Source: Arachnopeziza araneosa (lineage: Eukaryota; Ascomycota; Leotiomycetes; Helotiales; Arachnopezizaceae). Taken from it: a stretch of DNA of 64,000 nucleotides. Shown piece by piece: positions 34,557 to 46,044 of this stretch; the stretch's first letter is position 1; each line of letters opens with the position of its first letter. Position numbers and translations under genes: made by a program. The DNA lies in assembly GCA_003988855.1 (NCBI GenBank), contig QYAI01000142.1:1019-65018 (forward strand), given 5' to 3'. The notes under the pieces were generated by a model, which was not told where the DNA came from, did not search any database, and saw only the letters and a list, made by a program, of their open reading frames with translations.

Positions 34557-34690
34557 TCTCTCAGTGGGTCTTGGTGAAATCTGCCACCATCGCCATCCTC
34601 ATCTCTCAATGAGTGTTATTGAAATCTGCCACCGTCGCCATCCTCATCGCTCAATGAGTGTTGTTGAAATCTGCCACCATCTTGGCCATT
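34557..34690. repeat. 45-bp tandem minisatellite, about three copies
   Basis: The anchor gaaatctgccacc starts at 34576, 34621 and 34666, exactly 45 bp apart, with ccatcctcatc(t/g)ctcaatg between the copies. Differences between copies are few. Confidence 0.9.
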
Positions 34691-34776
34691 ATCCACAATG
34701 AGCATTTTTCTCTGCATGCGTGTTACGAGCGACATGCAAATGCCTCGGCGTCGTGATTTGCGATGGTGCATTTGAG

Positions 34777-34831
34777 GTTCTTCTCTTCTCCTCGTTCTTC
34801 TCTTCTCCTCGTTCTTCTCTTCTCCTCGTTC
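34777..34831. repeat. 17-bp pyrimidine-rich tandem repeat, 3.2 copies
   Basis: The unit gttcttctcttctcctc starts at 34777, 34794, 34811 and partially at 34828. On one strand it is a pure pyrimidine/G tract. Confidence 0.9.
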
Positions 34832-36176
34832 CTGTAGGCGTAGAATCGTGGCCGGATCTTCCGAGATAACTGTGTCCAGGCCCTTGCCTCTCTCCATCTC
34901 TGCGGATTGGCGGATTCGGGTCTCGGCGACAAGTGCCCAAACGAGTATGCCAACCGGGTGGGAGACAGCATCCGCCTCGTCGATCCAGATCGACGGGTTT
35001 GCAGTTCTGTACTGTAATCGTTGAGCGTACCGTACGACGTTACCAAAGCAAGCTGCAGAGCCGCGGCGCGATGCTACGCGATGCTACGCGATGTATCGTT
35101 GGCCGTTCGAGTGACGTAAAGCCTCAGCAGTGGTAGTTAGTCCAGGTGCCACATCCCGCCTGAACGAGTGTAGCGTGCGGCGTTGAGACGCTGACCACCG
35201 AGCTCCTTCCTTCCTCGGCCGCACCGAGGGGATGGCCTCTTGCGGTGCACAGCAGTGCACAGCGGTGCACAGCGCTGCTGGCCCGCCACAAAGCGTCGAT
35301 ATCCAGCGTCGATATCCAGCGTCGCCTTCTGCTTCTAGAAGGCATGCCCCTTTGCCAACCCCCGGCCTCAGCTTTCCTGGCTCCTGGGGAAAAGCAGCTG
35401 GGCAGGCAGGTACGACCTCGTCGTGACAGGTTGGCTCCTGCCCAGCACCTGCATTGTCGATCCGTCAAAACAATGCATGCGCTTCAGCTGAGGAACATTT
35501 CCCGGGGTTAGCTCGGGTGGATTGGGCGACTGGTTAGACCCCCCATCTACTGTAGATGAAGCTTATCACTCTGGTTATGAGGAGTACTCCGTACAGTGCC
35601 TCATCCACGCCCAGGATGCGAAATCGCGAGTAATCGCCGAGATTGAATCGAATCGATGCGCACTGCATACGAGCAGACGCCCAAACTGTCTTTCGTGACA
35701 ATCTCATCTTGCGACCAACTGCTTGTTTGGGCAAGTTCGCACGGCCTGCAGTCAAGGTTTTCTTGGCTGAGGGGGCGACCGGCTCGACGCCACAGGCACC
35801 CTAGAGCAGCCGGTCCCGTACGCCTAAAAGCTTGGTTGGGGGTCTGCAGCGCGGCTCTAGAATGACTGGCTGGCGGCGGCTCCCTCCCTTCTAGAAACCT
35901 TCCTTCCTCGGTCCGCTGCTTATCAGCGTATGGGACCTGGTCGCCCCTCCTCGGCCGCTTACTGGTCCTGTCCGAGGCACAACCACATTAGGAAGGAGAC
36001 AGCCATATTAATCCATTCTTCCAGACGGGCAGTCACGCGTGATTGGGTCGCTCCTGTTGTTTCAATCTCGATTCGTCCATCCTGATTACTCCCCCGTTGA
36101 TCGGGCCTTCGCCTTGCCAAGTACAAATGCATCACTGTCCACCAGCCTTGGCCAGCGATACCAGCACAGGATTCTC

Positions 36177-36210
36177 TTCGTTCCCTCTTTCTCTTCGTTC
36201 CCTCTTTCTC
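36177..36210 (+). repeat. Duplicated 17-bp CT-rich leader element
   Basis: The element ttcgttccctctttctc is present twice in tandem, ending about 20 bp before the permease ATG at 36232. CT-rich tracts just upstream of the start are common in highly expressed fungal genes. Confidence 0.8.
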
Positions 36211-36231
36211 CCTTGGTAATTGAGCATCACA

Positions 36232-38062
36232 ATGGCTCTCAATGTCAGCGCAATGGCCGATGGCGGCGTGGACCCTCGCTTGAGTATGTATAACTTCCAT
36301 GGCGAGAGACGTGAAGCAGAGACTGACGTTAGCCAGGCATGAGTGAGGGTGTCGTTCCCATGCCGCTCGAGACGCGCCAGAAACTCCATGATCCCAATAT
36401 CCTGCTGGAGGAGTACTACTACTACGCCAAGATCCAGCGCGATCTCGAGAAGAGAGGACTGGGTCCCGCCGAGCGTGAGGCCTACTACAACGGTGGCAAC
36501 TCGGGCTCCCTCAGCGAGTCTGATGTACCCGCCATCATGGGCGACGAGAAGAATGAAAAGGGCACGACCCTCAAGTCTGCCATTCCTGCTCCGGGTTCAG
36601 TTGTGACGCCTGCTGAGTGGGAGACGGCTTCCCGCGCTGCCCGCAACGCTTCCTGGGGTGCCATGTAAGTCAAGTCAAGACCTCCAGGTGCACTTCCATC
36701 CGCTGACGTCCCAGTGTCTATCTCATCACCACCGATATCCTGGGTCCCATGAACGCGCCGTATGCCATTGCCCAGTTTGGCTACGTCGGCGGAACGCTCG
36801 TGTATACCTGCATGGGCGTCATGGCTTTCTATGCCGGATGGATGATCTGGCGCATGTTCCTCAAGCTCGACTCGGATCGGTACCCCATGCGAACCTTTGG
36901 TGATATGGGATTCCGTATCTTTGGCACCACGACGCGTCACGGCATGAACATCTTGCAATCCATCCAGCTGCTCTTCAACGTCGGTGTCATCATCCTCGGA
37001 AACGGCATGGGTCTGGCCCAGATGTCCAAGTTCAAGCTCTGCTTTGCTGTCTGCTGTATCGTCTGGCCCATTGCCGGTTTCATCCTGGGCCAGATCCGGA
37101 CCCTCCAGAAGTTCGGTTTCGTGGCCAACTTTGCCATCTGGCTGAACGTGCTCGTCATCTTCATCACCATGGGCGTCGCCGCACATTCGGCACCCAACTA
37201 CATCGCGAGCGGACTGCCCATCGGCCCCATCGAACACACCGTCTGGGTTCCTACCGCGACCACCTTTGACGGACAGCTCAACGCCGCCATGCAGATCGTG
37301 TATGCGTACGGTGGTGCCATGCTCTACTGCGAGTTCATGTCCGAGATGCGACGCCCACTTGATTTCATCAAGGCCCAGTTCGTTGCGGAAATCTTCATCT
37401 ACGTCTGCTACCTGATCTTCGGTCTGGTCATGTACTCTCAGCAAGGCCAGTACGTGTACAACCCCGCCAATCAAGGTCTCTCTCCCTACTCGTGGCAGAC
37501 GGTCACCAATGCCTTGAGTCTGGTCTCCGCGCTCATCGCCGGCGCTCTCTATGGCAACATTGGTATCAAGGTCATCTACCAAAACATCATCCAGGATATC
37601 TTTGGCGGTCCCGCCCTCACCACCAAGAAGGGAAAGTTTCTCTGGATTGGTCTCGTGCCCATCTACTGGTCCCTCGCCTACATCATCGCCGCCGCCGTTC
37701 CTCAGTTCACCAACATCAGCTCCATGGTCGCCGCCGTCTGCATTCTTCAATTCACCTACACCTTCCCTGCCATCCTCTACTGGGGTCTTCTGGTGCAAGA
37801 AGATGCCATGCTACCCGAGGAGGCCTTCAACCCCGCCACCGGCGCCGTCAACCGTGTGGACAGCTGGAGATCGGCCTCCCGATGGAAGCGAGGTCTCTTC
37901 AGCCGACACTGGTATCACAAGATCTTCATCTTCTTGTTCTTCTTGGCTAGTTTGGCGACGGCCTGTCTGGGCATGTACGCATCCGGGACGTCGATCGCTG
38001 CCGACTTTAAGACTGGACATGATACCAGCTTCAGCTGCCACGCTCCCAACGACAATCCTTAG
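36232..38062 (+). CDS. mtr: AAAP-family amino-acid permease, Mtr-like (575 aa)
   Basis: The exons are 36232-36283, 36337-36664 and 36715-38062; introns of 53 and 50 nt close in frame. A hydrophilic N-terminus of about 150 residues is followed by roughly 11 membrane segments of the Aa_trans (PF01490) type: GAIVYLITTDILGPMNAPYA, FNVGVIILGNGMG, FVANFAIWLNVLVIF, GGAMLYCEFMSEMRRP, VNALSLVS-type helices, and a final FIFLFFLASLATACLGMY. The order and motifs match the Neurospora neutral amino-acid permease Mtr. It imports neutral aliphatic and aromatic amino acids across the plasma membrane by proton symport (family knowledge). The coding region is GC-rich at third positions, suggesting high expression. 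A 437-aa antisense frame is a shadow. Confidence 0.88.
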
Positions 38063-39589
38063 GGGTATTTTGAGAGGTTGTGATTTGGTGATGTCAAGGA
38101 TCCGTTAGATTCCTCTTCTATAGTTAATAGATCTCTTCAATTCTACTGTAAATTTCGATTCGCTCTGGAATGTATCTGGTAGGCGCTTTATTTCTTCTGT
38201 CAGCTGTGCTCAGGTAACATTTTGAAACTTCATACTATACTTTTACTTTGCAGAATGTTGTCTTGATTTTATAGAGCTTGATTTGATTAGGTACTTTTGT
38301 ATTCTTTATATAAAGAAGGATCTTTAAAACTACCTCTTAGTTTCTAAACTTTTACTTTAGTACTTGACTTGGTCTCTTGATTAGATTTGTCTATTAACCT
38401 CTTGACGTGGAGATTTCCGACCTGCTCGTGGAGTGTACTCGTCAAGTGCATCTCTCGAGTAGTATCTGTCAGGTGCCGTCTTGATCTCTTCTTCCGTAAG
38501 CCGTGCTCCGGTGACATTTTAGAACCCGAAAATGCCAGCCCTCCTGCGCTCTCTCTTGCCGTGTTAATCTTGCAGCGCATGGCTTGGTAGAGCCTGTGGT
38601 CTTGCCCTGCTTTACTCTCGACGCAACGGGGGTGTCTCCACAATGGTAACCAGGTTCCCAGGCTGCTACTGCGACATTCAAGCTACTCGGTCTCTTAGGG
38701 TAGATCTCTCTCTGCTCAGCTGTTTTGACTGCTGGGTTTTTTCGAGCCGCTTTCTACAAGGGTCCTTGTCAGATCAAGTTTCGACTCTTTTGTCTGTGGT
38801 TTTAGAGGCGGGTGATGCTTATGATTCGAGTTGGAGAGAATTTTTTCTCTGCGGCGTGTTGTCTTGGGTTTATATCAGGTTTGGTTTAATCAGAGTAATC
38901 TCTTCTTCTTCTTCTTTCTACCTTTCTTTTCATGGTGCGGCACTCGATGTGCATTGGACCGTTTTAGTAGCGATATCATTTCGGCAGAAGTAAGGATGTA
39001 ACAGCGATCAGCGCATCTCATCGTCGCGGTTTATAAAAAAAAAATAAAAAAAAAAAAATAAAAATTGGAGATGAGGGGTATATAAGGTTCTTGAAGAAGG
39101 GATCAAGGCGATTCTCTCTCTCCATGTAGCAGAATAAACTTGATCTTGAACTTTTTTGATGAGCGGAAGGATTAACAGACTGTCCGAGCAGAGCTTACGT
39201 TAAGGTATTCTTTTGTTTTATTCCCCACGCAATAGATTATCCTGGAACAATCTCTCAACTTTTAAGCTCATGGCTTTATACTTGACTGCTTAGCTCGCTT
39301 TGCCTCCTTTCTCGCCGCTTCTTTCTTCTATCCGTTCTTCCTGCTTTAAAATGTTGAGTTTCTTGTCATAAATTAGTATCTACAGGGTATAGTTTAATTT
39401 TTCTCTTGTAATTTAAGCTTGAATTACAGTTTTAAACTTGAAATGGTAGAATTTTACTTCACAGATCATCATCGCATTTTATATAAAGCTCAGTTGTAAT
39501 CAAGTATTATTTTACTAATTCTATATTGATTAATTCTCTTCGAAAAATCTTACAACTTTCCAAGATACATCTCACATCTGCGATCAGAC
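38063..39589. repeat. AT-rich region with diverged internal repeats, likely a degraded element
   Basis: No gene is supported. Similar segments recur: about 38170-38225 resembles 38465-38525 (tatctg...cagctgtgctc.ggt.acatttt), and about 38253-38300 resembles 38853-38900 (gttgtcttg.(g/a)tttatat...ttgattt). The first copies look C-to-T shifted. An A/T homopolymer tract lies at 39036-39065. This fits a mutated transposon or RIP relic, but no terminal repeats or coding remnants were recognised. Confidence 0.45.
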
Positions 39590-40729
39590 CTACTTGCCCT
39601 TCTTCGCCTCCCTCTTCGCCGCCTGCCTCGCCTGCCTCGCCAACTTCGCCTCCTTCTCCGCTCTCCGCCTCTCCGCTTTTTTCCCCCTCGGCACCTCATG
39701 CGCTTCCTCCTCCTCATCCGACCTGTAGCACGTACAGCGGTACGGAAACGTGACGCCCAAATCTCTGTACAGCGCGCGCAGACCCTGATGCGAGTGCTCT
39801 ATCTCTGCCCAGCGAGTCAGCTGTTCCAGCTCTTCCGCATCGACAGGATTTGCCGAGAGGTCGTATTCCGAACGCCGCTCCATGGTCGCGCTCTTCCAGT
39901 CCCGGAATGATCCAGCATACTCGGGGAGGTATTCGATGGGGATGAGGGTACGGAGACGTGTGGTGGCGAGGAGGGCACCGAGGTCCCATTCCTGCGTGAA
40001 GGCCCCGTTGTGTAGGAGGCGGATGGATCCAATGCGTTCGAACAGCATGCAGCCATAGAACCCTGAGCTGGCAACGTCGTTGAGAAGGCGCTGGATCGTG
40101 CCGCGGAGATCGTGCGTCAGGGTCTCTCCGGGTGATTCGGTCTGGAGAAGAGCGTGGTTGTTTGATCCCAGGATGGCTTTCGGCGCCTCGTCTGGTGAGC
40201 TCACATGGAGGATCAACGTATCCAGGATGATCCTTTTGTCACTCCCTCTAGCTCCTGCCCCCACCGGCCCCTTCACCAGGAAGTGCTCGAGGAACTCATA
40301 GAACGCATGCGTAAATGCGTAGTTACCCCGATACCCATCCACATCGACCGCTCGGAAAACAGCGTGAACCACCTCCACGCGGGAACTGAACTTTGGCATC
40401 GAGATCCACGTCGGCCAGAGCTCGAGCTGCTCGCGCCCTTGCGCTACCACCATGATATCGACCTCGTACCGTTTCTTGTCCGGAAGTCGCTCGATCAGGT
40501 ATGTGGTCTCCCGGTGCAGTTGCCGGTTCACGAGCAACGTAGGGAAGACGTCGACCCGGCTGAGGCGCTGGAGGTGCTGCACGTGTGAGTACATAGAGGA
40601 GGGGCTGGTGCGGCGTTCGGAGAGGGAGGAGAGGTCTTTGGGGGCGGCGCGGCGGAAGCGGACCACCTGGCTGAGTATCTGGTCCCGTAGCTCGCGGGGT
40701 ATGCTGGTCAGTGAGGGTTTGGTAGCCAT
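39590..40729 (-). CDS. Single-exon hypothetical protein, F-box-like N-terminus (379 aa)
   Basis: This is one continuous frame from ATG 40729 to a stop at 39590. The N-terminus TSIPRELRDQILSQVV resembles the F-box-like or DUF-type start (IPxELRxxI) seen in many fungal proteins. The middle has a regular pattern of hydrophobic strands and helices (FPTLLVNRQLHRETTYLI; FSSRVEVVHAVFRAVDVDG; TFPYRC), as in the common unnamed LPxELR-family proteins. The last 50 residues are a basic Lys/Arg/Ala helix (GKKAERRRAEKEAKLARQAR), possibly nuclear or RNA-associated. GC-rich and intact. Partner and substrate are unknown. Confidence 0.75.
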   Translation of the reverse strand: MATKPSLTSIPRELRDQILSQVVRFRRAAPKDLSSLSERRTSPSSMYSHVQHLQRLSRVDVFPTLLVNRQLHRETTYLIERLPDKKRYEVDIMVVAQGREQLELWPTWISMPKFSSRVEVVHAVFRAVDVDGYRGNYAFTHAFYEFLEHFLVKGPVGAGARGSDKRIILDTLILHVSSPDEAPKAILGSNNHALLQTESPGETLTHDLRGTIQRLLNDVASSGFYGCMLFERIGSIRLLHNGAFTQEWDLGALLATTRLRTLIPIEYLPEYAGSFRDWKSATMERRSEYDLSANPVDAEELEQLTRWAEIEHSHQGLRALYRDLGVTFPYRCTCYRSDEEEEAHEVPRGKKAERRRAEKEAKLARQARQAAKREAKKGK

Positions 40730-42100
40730 GGTTGTCGATGGCTGATATTCGCTGTCTGTAGTCGATTTTCGTTGTCTAAAGTCGATATCCGTCTTCTACT
40801 TTGGTATGCTCAGTCGGAATATTTTGAGCAAAGTATTTTCAATCAGAGCCTCATACTTATACTTCGAAATATTTCTCGCACTCTCCTAGTCTTGTATTAG
40901 TCTAACCAAGGAGTCATCACCATCTGGTTTCAGTGCAAACTAAGTGCTTAAGGTTGGTGCTAGATTGTACTTCTCGGGGACTAGATGGAACTAATTCAGA
41001 CGGTCGAACAACGGGTTGTGGGTTTGCGCTATTAATAGGGCAGAGAATAATATACTGTGGTTCTGAGGGTAATATCAAGGCGGACTTGTGTGATTTAGTG
41101 GCTGGTGACGTTGTGAAATTTTGAGATTGGCCGGGTCAGTCATCGGGGTTCAAATTGTATGGATGGAGACTAATTATCTCCATTCACTAATAAAATTGTT
41201 GAATATGAAGAGTCATTATTGCTCATCTCAATAGAATCAGCAAACTCTACTGTTGGGCGCTGGAACTGAGAGACAATGTGCATGTGGCAATGGTTGAACG
41301 GAAGGTCGAAAATGAGATGACGATAAAGCGAAGGCTAATGCACTGAAGAGGTAATAAATATAATTTCATGGGTTCATTTAAGAAGGTACATGTATCTAGA
41401 GAGTATGATATCATCTCTGGTTAAGGTGGATCACGGATCACGTTGTATAAATGATTTCACATTACATGAGAGATGGTGAACAAACACTAACCTCCTTTCT
41501 CACAATTCATGGCTATTTTCTCAACAAATAAGATGCTCGTTCATGATAAGCGAGCTAATAAGGTCATCGGAAAGGAGGTTTTGGACTGGTTGGTTTTGAG
41601 ATTTTGACCTCGAAAACAAGCGAGTAGCCAATCGCAAGAGAGAGATCTTTGTGGACATAATTCTGTCTGGCCTCCACCCTCCAAATAATCACCCTCGATT
41701 CGTTCGTATCAAGGCTGCTATTATGTTGTTTGGATCAAGGACCTCCAATTCGAATTCCCACACTTCTCACATTTAATCTCGTCCTAAGAGGTCCCGATTC
41801 ATACTTTCAAGCCAGACCGCCGCTTGGTTCTAAGTCTGAAGAGTACAGCTCGGGCATCGAATTTTCAATCGGAAATCAAAGCCGAACTGCCTTGAATCTT
41901 ACCCTCCTCGTCTCTTTATACATCTTCAGCTTACGAGCTCTGCTCAAATCACCCACTCGATTATCTACTCGGTCACTCACTGCCTTACGAATGTTATTTT
42001 TGACTTGAGACTCAGCTTTAGGATTTATTATTACCACTTGTATCTACGGGTGTCAAGTATAATCATTTATTATTCGAGCTCTTGTTCTACGATCAAGCTA
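40730..42100. other. Intergenic, nothing recognised
   Basis: This is the upstream region of the F-box-like gene and the 3' flank of the kinase-fusion gene. It is AT-rich with short frames only (for example 41730-42008), none with domain support. Confidence 0.45.
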
Positions 42101-45100
42101 TCATCTCTTTCTACTTTTTTCTAATAGTTTTTTAAATTGGCGGACTGCTTTCATCTGCATCAGATTAGTCACTGATATCCGAAGGAGAGAGAAAAGAGAG
42201 AACGAACCACAGCGGGCTTATGTCTCATCTCAGCGGTAATTGCATGATTGATTTCAATCTCGGTGGGCGGCTCCACCAATTGGGCTGTATTCTCCTCTAC
42301 GGACATGAGAGGATCAAGCCCATTCATTGTAACCCATGGGTGCTCCTACAAGGCCATCAGCATATACTCAATCGATTTATAATAAAGCGCTGTACTCTTA
42401 GTTCCTCCATCTTAATCCTCTTGCTCGGATCCTTTTCGAACATTCTCATCACGAGGTCAACAAAGTCTGGATGATGATTAAAATCCGACCCAAGATCGAG
42501 TCGCTCAGTCTTGATAGCTTCGTAAAGCTCTAGAATTCCAGGTCGCACGAATGGTATTTGTCCAAATTTGAGGCAGTACAAGGTAACACCCATGGACCAG
42601 ATATCAGCAGCTTTCCCAGAGACCTCACCGTGTTTGGCAACGCAAAGTTCAGGGGGTAAGAAAGCCGGCGATCCGGCAGATTTGGCAGTTCGCATCTCCG
42701 CCGCATTGTCATTCTCGAACATTTCGGCTACACCGAAATCAGACAGCTTGAGAACATCATCCCCTGTGAGTAGGAGATTGTCCGGTTTGATATCTCGGTG
42801 TACAACTCCTTGAGCATGAACTCGTGGGTTTTAGCATGATTCAAAACAAAGAACGCAGCTTGGACTTACGGTATTCAACAGCTAAGATTAAATCTCGAAA
42901 CCAAAACCGGCAGGTCTCCATATCATATGGGTCTGCTTTTTCGTGCAGCCCAACCTTCATGACCACACCTTTCTTGCAAAGCTCTATAACCATATATAAA
43001 GAGTCCTCTCCAGGGTCATCTAGCACCTCAATGAGGGATACCAGGTTTGGATGACTGAGTTTCTTCATGATGGAAAGCTCTTCTTTGACCAGAAACAAAG
43101 GGTGTTCATTCTCTTTTGCCGGGGGTGGATTAAGAGGAAAGTCATTTATAGTTCCCTCATCATAGCGCCTAGACTGTCTCGACTTTCTAAGGACGCTCGA
43201 TTGTGCACGCCTTCTCAAGCGTGCTTTCGAGAATTCCTTGACTGCCTGTGGAATATTATCAGATTTAACTTGTGATTAACTTCGATAAGAGACTTACAAA
43301 CTCTCTCCCGTACTGGTCTATAGCGAGGTGTACGGCGCCGAAAGATCCTCGTCCAATCTCATCTTTGATTATATATTGATTCAAACGATGCTCTGCTCTT
43401 CCATCCTCTTCATTGTGGACATACTCTGACCTAGCATTCAATGTTTCTATAGCGACTTGAGACGCGTGTATTTTCAGTCGTTGGCGCTGTCTGAGCGGAC
43501 TCTGGTATGGAGGTGTATTACTACAGAAAGATGTTAAAGCGTATCCCTCTATATGTTTCTTCGAATAAGATTAGAAACTCACAGATCCTCCCTAGCTTTG
43601 GAAAACTTATCTGTTATCTGGTCCCAGTCCAGGATAGCATCGGGGATGTTGTTTCCCTCAGTCTCATCATGCATCTCGAGGCCATCTGATTCGTCGTGTT
43701 CGGATTCGTCACTGGAGCCCTCCTGTGGGTCAAGGGAAGATCCTACGGCGGACAAAGATATTGGGGTGCGCAAACTCGTAGGTCGAATGAAGTTCGGATC
43801 TCTTTCACTCGGTTTTATTTGTGCCCCGGAGATGGAATAATGGCTGGGGACGGAGCCTGAACTTGTAGAACATGATGGGGCTTTACCCTTTTTTTCCCGC
43901 TTCCTATTTCCAGACGATAACGAGTTCAATTCTGCTTCACCACTACCACTCGTCTCATTAACTCTAGGAAGTGCAAAAAGGGCCATCTGTTGCAAATGAC
44001 GAGAGGCATGGCTTCTGAGATTATTTGACTCGCGCATGCAAAGATTGCATTGTCCACCATTAGCTCGAGAAGGGCGAAGGAACATATCCTTCAGTGAGGG
44101 TAGTTGGCTCGGTTTCAATTGTACATTATGATCGGCCTTCATATGTTCTAGGAAGAGAGACTCGGTCTGATATTCTGGGTGGCTCTCCGTATTACAGAAC
44201 CATCTTACTCGGTGATTCTGTGTCTCGTGCTTGTACCACTCATCCCGAGTCTCGAAAAAATGGTCGAACAACTCGCAATCATGATAGGTACAAACATATG
44301 GTCGAAGATCCTCGAGAACATGCTTCCTATAAAATACGTTGAAAATGATAATATATGATAGATGTGGATGACTTACTTCCACTTCTGATCTGAAGTAATT
44401 ATTTTTGTAACAAAACAATACGGACATTCAAAGCGGTCCATTTCTTTTCCCTCATAATCCTTCGGCCTTGAAGGAATGACGACCTTCAAATCATTGTCTG
44501 CATAACTGGAAGCCATAGAAACCTTGGACTCGGGAACTGAATGGGCATAAAGCGCATCTGGATTGACTTCAGCGTCGCCTCCTTTAAGGGTGGTAGCTTT
44601 AGATTGAAGAGTAAAGTGGCTACTGGCTGCCTGACTTAACGCTGTGTGTCCTCCAGGACCTACAACTGAAGAATCTGTCTTGTTTCCGGCAGCAATTGAC
44701 TTTGATGATGTTTGAAGAGCAGATGCTGACTTTGGCTTGACATTGGTAGTGTCAAGGCTCTGATCATGAGATTCTCGATACCTGAGTATCTGACGACGGC
44801 GCGAGATCAACTTTCCTAAACGGGTGGCTACTTCTGGGTCTAGCTGAGGAAACTTGTCTGTTACATATAGAATGTCGAAGGGTTGATAGAATGAGGTTTC
44901 GATCGACGTTTGGTGTTTCAATCGATCGAAAGGCGCAGGCCGTCTTATTGGCATCTTGTACAGGCATGTTATTGTAAACTTGATCGAATCAAATATGCGG
45001 GAAATTTCTAACCCTCTTTTTGGTTCAGGAACATAAATTGGTTTCGAATTTGACACTGCAACGGGGCGGTTTATCTCTTTCGTTCGATCTTCATCGCCGT

Positions 45101-45785
45101 TGGTAGAATCTGATGATATTTCCCATGGCGAATCATCTAATTCAGTTTGACTATCAGGTTCATCATCCGTGGAGATTTCTTGATCACGATCATGCCCTTC
45201 AGCAGAGGAAAGTTCATCATATGGTTGTCTTTCGTTTCGAAGAAGTGAGAGTCCTATTGAGAATCAGTTCCACCACCCAAGTGAAATAACTGAGATGATA
45301 TATACCATTTTGGATCTATGTCAAGATCAATAGGGTTAGAAACGTTATTGGAGCAGAAATGTCGTGGTAGAGATGAGAGATAATTTGAAACAAGTATCGA
45401 CTTCCAAGAGAGGCGTCTAAATCGTACTACAGCCTAAACCTTACTTACAGTTTTATCTAGAGTCTCCAAGAGTTTCAACACCTACCATGGCATTAGCTGC
45501 TGTACACTATCAAAACACGATACAGGCTTTGGCGCCGCGGCCTCTCACCTGACTTTTATAAAACGAAGCTTCTCTCAACCGATAATCAAGAGAAATCTGA
45601 TACCGCTTCCCTGAATTCGCCGCGCCGACATTACCAGCCCATAATTTGTACTTGTCAAACTCCTCCTCAATCTGGTTCAGAGTCATCTGATGTTGAAAAT
45701 CACGTTTGGGATTCTTGATGGCTTCGATAAGGTCTTCAAATGCGAAATAGCATTTTGCATGCGCCTCGGAGATGAGACTCGCCAT
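42101..45785 (-). CDS. C2H2 zinc-finger protein fused to a CaMKK-type Ser/Thr kinase (1036 aa)
   Basis: The nine-exon model is 45785-45549, 45481-45445, 45253-44377, 44326-43583, 43520-43298, 43245-42870, 42820-42396, 42345-42208 and 42154-42101; total length is divisible by 3. Residues 1-90 (EEEFDKYKLWAGNVGA; LDYRLREASFYKSQVLKLLETL) are the fungal N-terminal domain usually placed before C2H2 or NLR modules. A C2H2 region follows at about residues 370-480 (CPYCFV; YVCTYHDCELFDHFFETRDEW; CNLCMRESNNLRSHASRH). The kinase has P-loop GRGSFGAVHLA from 688, Lys709 in AVKEF, HRDIKPDN (Asp841), DFG at 859-861, AGSPAFLPPEL, and a CaMKK-type tail HPWVTMNGLDPLMSVEENTA. The 191-nt intron between exons 2 and 3 is uncertain; otherwise that stretch would contain a stop. 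The kinase part is fully intact. Confidence 0.75.
42155..42207 (-). other. Last intron (53 nt) of the kinase-fusion gene
   Basis: The donor is GTTCGT, with a GACTAAT branch-like motif and acceptor TGCAG. It joins the EENTA...AEMRH part to a basic tail ending at 42101. Confidence 0.6.
42346..42395 (-). other. Intron (50 nt) hidden behind an apparent kinase stop
   Basis: Without splicing, the kinase appears to end after KMEELRVQRF. Removing 42346-42395 (GTACAG...TTGTAG) yields EELR-EHPWVT, the conserved end of CaMKK catalytic domains. Confidence 0.85.
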
Positions 45786-46044
45786 TAGAATGAGCGGTAT
45801 GGGACATGCATAGGTCTATCCAGGAAGGGAGTGAAGAATCAAGGCGTTGACGATGTGGTGTCATTCAATCCTCGGAGGTCGGAGCGACTTGCATGAGTGC
45901 GGAACGACGACGACAAGGATGGTACAGCATGAGCTTTTAGCGGGCTAAACCCTCCGCGGCCACTTCACTTCTTCATATAATGTTGCGACTGCTTGACAAC
46001 CACGCCCGTGTCGCTTCCTGTTATTACCGAGAAGAAGTATCGCA
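45786..46044. promoter_or_regulatory. Shared divergent promoter between kinase-fusion and DUF7580 genes
   Basis: These 259 bp lie between two opposite start codons. No specific operator is claimed; co-regulation is inference from spacing. Confidence 0.45.

Larger units (their letters stand above)
34253..36231. other. 2-kb upstream region of the permease gene, repeat-rich
   Basis: No gene is supported. It holds a 45-bp tandem repeat (34557-34690), a 17-bp repeat (34777-34831), a short gcgatgctac repeat (35069-35092), a tgcacagc repeat (35248-35275), a gtcgatatccagc repeat (35296-35321) and a pyrimidine-rich leader repeat (36177-36210). Base composition is GC-richer than other spacers. Confidence 0.55.

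Noticed and set aside
36485..37798. 437-aa open frame antisense to the permease
   Set aside because: Its composition (His/Asp/Gly-rich) and full overlap with a conserved AAAP exon mark it as a shadow.
42357..42359. Apparent kinase truncation at RFIINRLSIC
   Set aside because: This is intron read-through; splicing 42346-42395 restores the conserved HPWVT segment and tail.
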